DNA of 5,971 nucleotides from Opitutaceae bacterium. Lineage in GTDB: Bacteria; Verrucomicrobiota; Verrucomicrobiia; Opitutales; Opitutaceae. The notes beneath the pieces were generated by a model. It worked only from the letters and a program-made list of their open reading frames with translations. It did no database searches and was not told where the DNA came from. Numbering within the stretch: the first letter of the stretch is position 1; every line of letters begins with the position of its first letter. A program made the position numbers and the translations under genes. Location: the NCBI GenBank assembly GCA_031282705.1, contig JAITDF010000153.1, positions 1 through 5,971 on the forward strand. Direction: 5' to 3'. Positions 5,866-5,971 of this stretch are shown one piece after another.

Positions 5866-5971
5866 GTTCACTCCAGCCTCCCCCGACGGCTCCCCCGCGC
5901 CGCCCCGGCGCGCCCGCCCCCCCCCCCCGCCCCCCCCCCCTGGGCCGCGCCCCCCCCCCCCCCGCGGCGGC
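5864..5971 (+). CDS. Possible start of a downstream gene, cut by the window end
   Basis: An ATG at 5864 opens a frame that stays open to the window edge, beginning MFTPASPDGSPAPPRRARP and then running into Pro-rich sequence from the C homopolymers. The first codons end mostly in G or C, matching the two certain genes. The nearest purine-rich site, gggag at 5841-5845, is 18 nt upstream, too far for a good Shine-Dalgarno. The part beyond 5916 is probably unreliable sequence, so neither frame nor product can be judged. No family is recognised. Confidence 0.22.
   Translation, partial: MFTPASPDGSPAPPRRARPPPPPPPPGPRPPPPRGG
5917..5971. other. C-homopolymer tract, probable low-quality contig end
   Basis: Three long C runs lie at 5917-5928 (12), 5930-5940 (11) and 5950-5963 (14), separated only by short G-containing breaks. 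Nothing similar occurs in the rest of the window. Runs of G or C concentrated at an end are typical of sequencing or assembly failure (for example, poly-G calls read from the other strand), though a natural low-complexity tract is possible. Confidence 0.6.

Overview
The window is very GC-rich DNA, strongly third-position G/C in its genes, and looks like a chromosome piece from a Verrucomicrobiota bacterium, most likely Opitutales/Opitutaceae. The main argument is the first gene: a TonB-dependent receptor whose mature N-terminus carries the EEEVVVLSPFEV segment that I associate with the expanded receptor families of that group. Placement is from recalled family resemblance, not from a search.

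Layout. Bases 1-190 hold no convincing gene but are rich in palindromes: a long-range 11-bp inverted repeat, an 8-bp stem-loop and three GCCC(C/A)TTCGGGGC-type mini-hairpins, together resembling a REP-like interspersed intergenic element. Bases 191-466 are the leader of the receptor gene, with at most a weak promoter candidate and a good Shine-Dalgarno sequence. Bases 467-3841 encode an intact outer-membrane TonB-dependent receptor of 1124 residues. After a 48-bp gap, 3890-5446 encode a Tat-exported Gfo/Idh/MocA-family NAD(P)-dependent oxidoreductase of 518 residues. Bases 5447-5971 are mostly non-coding: a terminator-like hairpin without a T-tract, an array of a 21-bp tandem repeat (five good copies plus a degenerate copy at each end), two palindromes, a possible start of another gene, and finally C homopolymers that look like poor-quality contig-end sequence.

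How the genes may work together. The same strand and the short gap suggest co-transcription. A receptor that brings a ligand across the outer membrane, followed by a periplasm-directed Gfo/Idh/MocA enzyme, fits uptake and processing of a carbohydrate or related compound. The ligand cannot be told from sequence, and there is no SusD-like, TonB/ExbBD, hydrolase or regulator gene in the window to narrow it.

I see no clear new multi-gene system here. The items most worth a second look are the 21-bp tandem array after the oxidoreductase gene, the REP-like palindrome cluster before the receptor gene, and the cysteine cluster plus HKATHHFD motif in the exported oxidoreductase.
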